From: Alphaproteobacteria bacterium
Lineage (GTDB): Bacteria; Pseudomonadota; Alphaproteobacteria; Micropepsales; Micropepsaceae
Direction: 5' to 3'
Assembly: GCA_018971835.1 (NCBI GenBank)
Contig: JAGWZW010000015.1
Coordinates: 1-56,431, forward strand
DNA length: 56,431 nucleotides
Positions 52,887 to 56,431 of this stretch are shown piece after piece; position 1 is the stretch's first letter, and every line of letters starts with the position of its first letter. The notes beneath the pieces were generated by a model. The model did no database searches. It was not told the origin of the DNA and was given only the letters and a program-made list of their open reading frames with translations. A program made the translations under genes and the position numbers.

Positions 52887-54380
52887 CTATTGCGGGCGCT
52901 CACGCCTGTCGTGGTCGCGCGGCGGCTCATCGCGCCGTTGCGGGCCTTCGGCTGGATGTTGGGAGGTGGCGCTTTCTGGAACCGACCGGATTTGAGGCGC
53001 AGTGGCCTGTGGCGGCGGTGAGAACGGTCGCGTCTGGACATGACTGAAACTCTGAGCCGGCGCGCCCACATGGGGAGGCGTTGTCGGCCGCTGGACGCGC
53101 TCGAACTGCTGCCATGTTCCCCCGGCGCCCTGATCTTGAGGCGGCCGGTGATCCGGTTCACCGGACTGTAGGCCTGCGCGTCCATTGTCCGACGCAGGTA
53201 CCTGATCGTGGTGTGGAACAGGCCGCGCCTTGCCTATCCAGTCGCGATATCCCCAATTCGGATTGTTTGGGCCTCGCGGCTGAACAGCAGCTGGTGGCAT
53301 CGTCTCGTGCCCCGGTGTGACGCGATCAAAGGGGCGCGCCGCACCGGGAGACGCGGGTTTCCGGAACCGCTCGCCACGCTGCGGCATCCACGTTGGGCGT
53401 TGCTGGCCGCGGCTTGCCGCGCGCGGCCAGTTTCCTTCCCGGCGGGGCGCCCGCGTGCCTGTGATGTCGCCGTGTGCGGGGATATGGGCATGCGCCGGGT
53501 TCTGCTGGAACCATTGGGGCATGAGTTGGGGATGCCGTTGCCGCTCGCGACGGCGCACATCCTGGCCAAGATCGATGGGCGTCGGACGCATGGCATGATG
53601 GTGCAACACGTCATCCAGCGATACCGGATGGACGGGACGAGGCAATCTGTCCGGGTCGATGCCACGGTTCACGACATAATTATGATCCGTCGCGTAATGC
53701 GTATCGTCATGAGTATGACGGAAGAAATCGCGGTCATCGTCCTCACGCCGCACATAGCGGTGAAAATGGCGCTCGCCGAAATGGTCGTTGTCCACGAACG
53801 TCCAGAGTGAGAAGAATGTGGGCGAGAACCCTGATCCGTACCAATCGCGATAGCCATAGTCGTCGTCGGCATAGTCGCCCCAGTCCCCGCGGTAGGGTTC
53901 GTCGTTGTCGAAGAAAGAATCGTCCGGCGGCATGGGAAACCAACCCGTGACGCCGTCGCCCTCGCGCCAGATCACCCAGCCCGGGCCCCAGACATAGCCC
54001 GGCAGCCAGAGCCAGCCGTCGTCGGGATCGAAAACCCAGCGCCCGTAGTGATAGACGATGTCGCCCCAATCCTCGTCGGACACCCAATACCAGCCATAGC
54101 GCGCGGTATAGACCCAGTGACCGTCGTAATAAGGCCGGAAATCCGGACCGACATCCTCAGGTTGCCAAACGTAGCCCCAGCGGTCGCTCTGGAACCAGTT
54201 ACCGTAAGGCGCCAACTGGTCGTAAAAGAAATCAAAATCGACCGGCTGATCGTCGACCGCATAGATTTGAGCCAGCGCCGGCTGCGGCGCAACCAGCCCG
54301 ATCGCCACTGGCGAAACGGCGAGCACCGTTGCCAGGAGCAGTGAGCGAAGGCTGCAGGTCATTGGCATGGTGTTCTTCAT
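52887..54380 (-). CDS. exported Trp/Tyr-rich DUF6600-type protein
   Basis: 497 residues from ATG 54380; signal peptide about 1-38 (SLLLATVLAVSPVAIGLVAPQPALAQ). Residues about 45-190 hold repeats of the form YGxWxxxxxYGYVWxP: APYGNWFQSDRWGYVWQP, GHWVYTARYGWYWVSDEDWG, YGRWVFDPDDGWLWLPGYVWG and PGWVIWR. The middle is Asp/Tyr/His-rich, and the C-terminal 250 residues are Pro/Gln/Arg-rich and probably disordered. The W/Y repeat belongs to the DUF6600 family, often with FecR-like parts here absent. Function unknown; likely cell-surface or periplasmic. Not in the same operon as the neighbouring two-component system. Confidence 0.82.
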   Translation of the reverse strand: MKNTMPMTCSLRSLLLATVLAVSPVAIGLVAPQPALAQIYAVDDQPVDFDFFYDQLAPYGNWFQSDRWGYVWQPEDVGPDFRPYYDGHWVYTARYGWYWVSDEDWGDIVYHYGRWVFDPDDGWLWLPGYVWGPGWVIWREGDGVTGWFPMPPDDSFFDNDEPYRGDWGDYADDDYGYRDWYGSGFSPTFFSLWTFVDNDHFGERHFHRYVRREDDDRDFFRHTHDDTHYATDHNYVVNRGIDPDRLPRPVHPVSLDDVLHHHAMRPTPIDLGQDVRRRERQRHPQLMPQWFQQNPAHAHIPAHGDITGTRAPRREGNWPRAASRGQQRPTWMPQRGERFRKPASPGAARPFDRVTPGHETMPPAAVQPRGPNNPNWGYRDWIGKARPVPHHDQVPASDNGRAGLQSGEPDHRPPQDQGAGGTWQQFERVQRPTTPPHVGAPAQSFSHVQTRPFSPPPQATAPQIRSVPESATSQHPAEGPQRRDEPPRDHDRRERPQ

Positions 54381-54683
54381 CGGTGCTTCACGGCACAGCC
54401 TAACATTTATTTTGGCGAAATTCTGACGCGCTTCGGCAATTCGCCGTCTGACATTCCGGCTCATAGAGGCGGCCAAACGTGGTTTTGCCGAGAATGTCCG
54501 AAAAATCGCTATGAAATAACACCGGCAAGCCCGAGGCGCCCAGACGCGCCCTACCAAGACCACCTTGCGGCGCGAAATATCCTTCAGTGATCTGGTTCGC
54601 GGAAGAGACCCGATCCGCTAACGTGCTTTATTTCCGAAGCCCTGAGCGCGCGGGACCGAAGGCGCGTGGAACGCCGCCGAGCG
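54381..54683. other. intergenic stretch
   Basis: 303 bp between the P-type ATPase stop and the DUF6600 gene start. No gene or terminator is seen; it probably holds the DUF6600 promoter. Confidence 0.4.
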
Positions 54684-56431
54684 TCATTGCACCTTCAGAC
54701 GCCGGAACATCTGGACCTTCAACTGATCGAGAATGAGCAGGTATGCCGCAACGACCGCCAACAGCAGAAGGATCAACCTCAGGCTGACCGGCGCCATGAG
54801 AATTCCCGTGCTCGCCATCGTGCTCACCACCGCAAGATCGATGATCGAACTGACCATCAGCCACCGGCTCGGCGGGGAACGCCAGAACGGGCCGCGCTCG
54901 CGCACCAGATAGACATTGCCCTGCCCGGTGGCGACCAGCATGACGAACACCAGCGTCTGCAGCTCCGGCAAGTTCAGGCCGAGGACATCGCGGCCGAAGA
55001 AGAACACGGAGAACGACAGGATCAGCACCAGTCCCGCCAGCAGGCCGCCGCTCAGCATCAGCGTGCGCACGTTCCAGCGGTCCGGGCGCTGGGAATAGGC
55101 GACATGATCGGTGGCGATCGACATCGTGACGAAGTCGTTGGTGAAGAGCAGCAGCACGATCAACAGCGGGGTGATGACGAAGCTGTGGGTCAGGATCACG
55201 CCGATGGTCAGGAACACCGCGATCTCCAGCGTCTTCATGATCTTGTTGATCGTGTAGGTCAGCATGCGCTGATAGATGCGCCGGCTGATCCTGACCGCGG
55301 TGAGGGCGTCGATGAGGCCCGGGGCGGTGAGCGCGACGCCGGCGGCGGCGCGCGCGACATCGGTGGCGCTGGCGACGGCGATGCCGACATCGGCCTGCTT
55401 GAGGGCCGGCGCATCGTTGACGCCGTCGCCCGTCATGCCCACGACGTGGCCGGCCGATTGCAGCAGCCGGACCAGGCGAATCTTGTGCTCGGGAAAGACC
55501 CGGGCGTAGATGCCGTAGTCCAGCGCCCGGTCCTTGGCGAGATGGTCGAGCGTGTCGGCGGCGGCCACCGCGCCTTCGATGCCGACCTGCCGCGCGATGG
55601 TGCTGGCGGTGGCGGCGTTGTCGCCGGTCGCCATCACGACGCGGATCCCCAGATCGTTGAGGCCCTTCACCAGCGCGGCGGAATCGGCGCGCGGCGGATC
55701 TTCCAGCGCCACGAGGCCGGCCAGCCGCAAGGTCGTGCGGTTGTCGCCCTCGGCCACGGCGAACACCCGCGCGCCGGAGGCCGCGAACTTGTCGATCGCC
55801 TCCGAGGCGCCAGGCGTCGCGCCGGTCAGCGCCAAGACGGCGTGCGGCGCGCCTTTGACGACCCACAGTTCGCCATCGGCGCGCTGGTAACGGCCGAGCG
55901 CGTAACGGTTGGCCGGATCGAAGGGCAGGAACTCGAGGCGGGACGGCGCATCGGCCAGCACATTGCGCGTGCGCGCCGCATCCAGAATGGCAAGGTCGAT
56001 CGGGTCCTGCGTGGCCGGGTCTGAAGCCAGGGCCGCAGACCGCAGCAGCTCGTCGTCCGACGCCGCAGCGAAGCGCTGCATCGCGATCAGCGTCAGGCGG
56101 TTCTCTGTCAGCGTGCCGGTCTTGTCGGTGCAGAGGACGTCCATGCCGGCCGCTTCCTCGATCGCGGATAGCCGCGTCAACAACACGCCGGAGCGCGCCA
56201 GTTCGGCCGCGCCCAGGGCAGTCGCCAGGGTGAAGGTTGCCGGCAGCGCCACCGGCACCGAGGCCACCAGCAGGATCAGCGCGAAGGGCAGCACCTCGCG
56301 AACCGGCAGCTCGGCCCAGGTGGCGTAAATCAGCAGCGCGGCGATCAGCACCGCATCGATGGCGATGAGAATGCGGACGATCTTGAAGATCATCACCGAC
56401 AGATGGCTGGTCGAGCGCGCGGTCCGCACCA
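54684..56431 (-). CDS. P-type ATPase (P3A proton-ATPase-like), N-terminus beyond window
   Basis: Visible C-terminal 582 residues of a cation-translocating P-type ATPase. TM4 is VASVPVALPATFTLATALG. The phosphorylation site is CTDKTGTLTENRLT, followed by KGAPHAV (nucleotide binding), MATGDNAATA, and MTGDGVNDAPALKQADVGIAV hinge. The six C-terminal TMs include LLIVLLLFTNDFVTMSIATDHV, a mark of the plasma-membrane H+-ATPase (P3A) group. It probably exports protons; some members move other cations. The frame continues past the right edge, so the first three or four TMs and actuator domain are missing here. Confidence 0.93.
   Translation of the reverse strand, partial: VRTARSTSHLSVMIFKIVRILIAIDAVLIAALLIYATWAELPVREVLPFALILLVASVPVALPATFTLATALGAAELARSGVLLTRLSAIEEAAGMDVLCTDKTGTLTENRLTLIAMQRFAAASDDELLRSAALASDPATQDPIDLAILDAARTRNVLADAPSRLEFLPFDPANRYALGRYQRADGELWVVKGAPHAVLALTGATPGASEAIDKFAASGARVFAVAEGDNRTTLRLAGLVALEDPPRADSAALVKGLNDLGIRVVMATGDNAATASTIARQVGIEGAVAAADTLDHLAKDRALDYGIYARVFPEHKIRLVRLLQSAGHVVGMTGDGVNDAPALKQADVGIAVASATDVARAAAGVALTAPGLIDALTAVRISRRIYQRMLTYTINKIMKTLEIAVFLTIGVILTHSFVITPLLIVLLLFTNDFVTMSIATDHVAYSQRPDRWNVRTLMLSGGLLAGLVLILSFSVFFFGRDVLGLNLPELQTLVFVMLVATGQGNVYLVRERGPFWRSPPSRWLMVSSIIDLAVVSTMASTGILMAPVSLRLILLLLAVVAAYLLILDQLKVQMFRRLKVQ

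Overview
The window is GC-rich DNA from a Gram-negative bacterium, most likely an alphaproteobacterium. The supporting features are a Ros/MucR-type zinc-finger regulator, a bactofilin, several Tat-exported enzymes, two large TonB-dependent receptors and densely packed RND pumps. This taxonomic call is inference from gene content; there is no rRNA or core-gene marker in the window. Both ends cut genes: an SPFH/stomatin-like protein on the left and a P-type ATPase on the right, both on the minus strand.

Layout. (1) 1-5990 looks like the right part of an integrated or decayed mobile element. It holds a serine recombinase with a clear terminator, about 2.5 kb without convincing genes that carries an iteron-like family of 34-36 bp repeats plus a second repeat family, and a tyrosine recombinase ending 35 bp before an intact tRNA-Ser(GCU). 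(2) 6085-9450 has ordinary envelope genes: a fatty acid desaturase, an exported L,D-transpeptidase-like protein, and two hypotheticals. (3) 9619-14802 is an HAE1-type RND pump with its adaptor and a divergent TetR regulator. (4) 15044-33946 is a large catabolic/uptake region. An apparent five-gene minus-strand operon encodes a TonB receptor, a Tat-exported amidohydrolase of the aromatic-acid decarboxylase type, a Tat-exported thiamine-diphosphate enzyme, a cytochrome c and a secreted carboxylesterase. It is followed by an aromatic-acid MFS symporter, an IclR regulator, a second TonB receptor, an AraC regulator, a second exported amidohydrolase, an N-terminally truncated MFS gene and an intact MFS gene with a tiny translated-leader candidate. 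(5) 34710-39796 is a TetR regulator facing a tightly overlapping four-gene operon: ABC ATPase, FtsX/MacB-like permease, LolA-like periplasmic protein and an outer-membrane barrel. Two palindromes sit in the shared promoter. (6) 39787-46413 holds many small envelope-related genes: Spy-like, Pal-like, a DUF6491 protein, a His/Lys-repeat protein, a CxxxCxxCC protein, a bactofilin, a PilZ protein and a MucR regulator. (7) 46498-52750 is a metal-type operon: response regulator, sensor kinase, adaptor and HME-RND pump. It is followed by a Trp/Tyr-rich DUF6600-type protein and a P3A-type ATPase.

How they may work together. The most unusual unit is 15044-22625, where every downstream product has an export signal. 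This suggests a substrate taken through the outer membrane, de-esterified and further processed in the periplasm, then carried inward by the aromatic-acid symporter, with IclR-type control from a palindrome between the divergent genes. The second unit of interest is the ABC/LolA-like/outer-membrane operon, which reads as a self-contained trans-envelope trafficking route. Functions of specific substrates are not readable from sequence and are left open.
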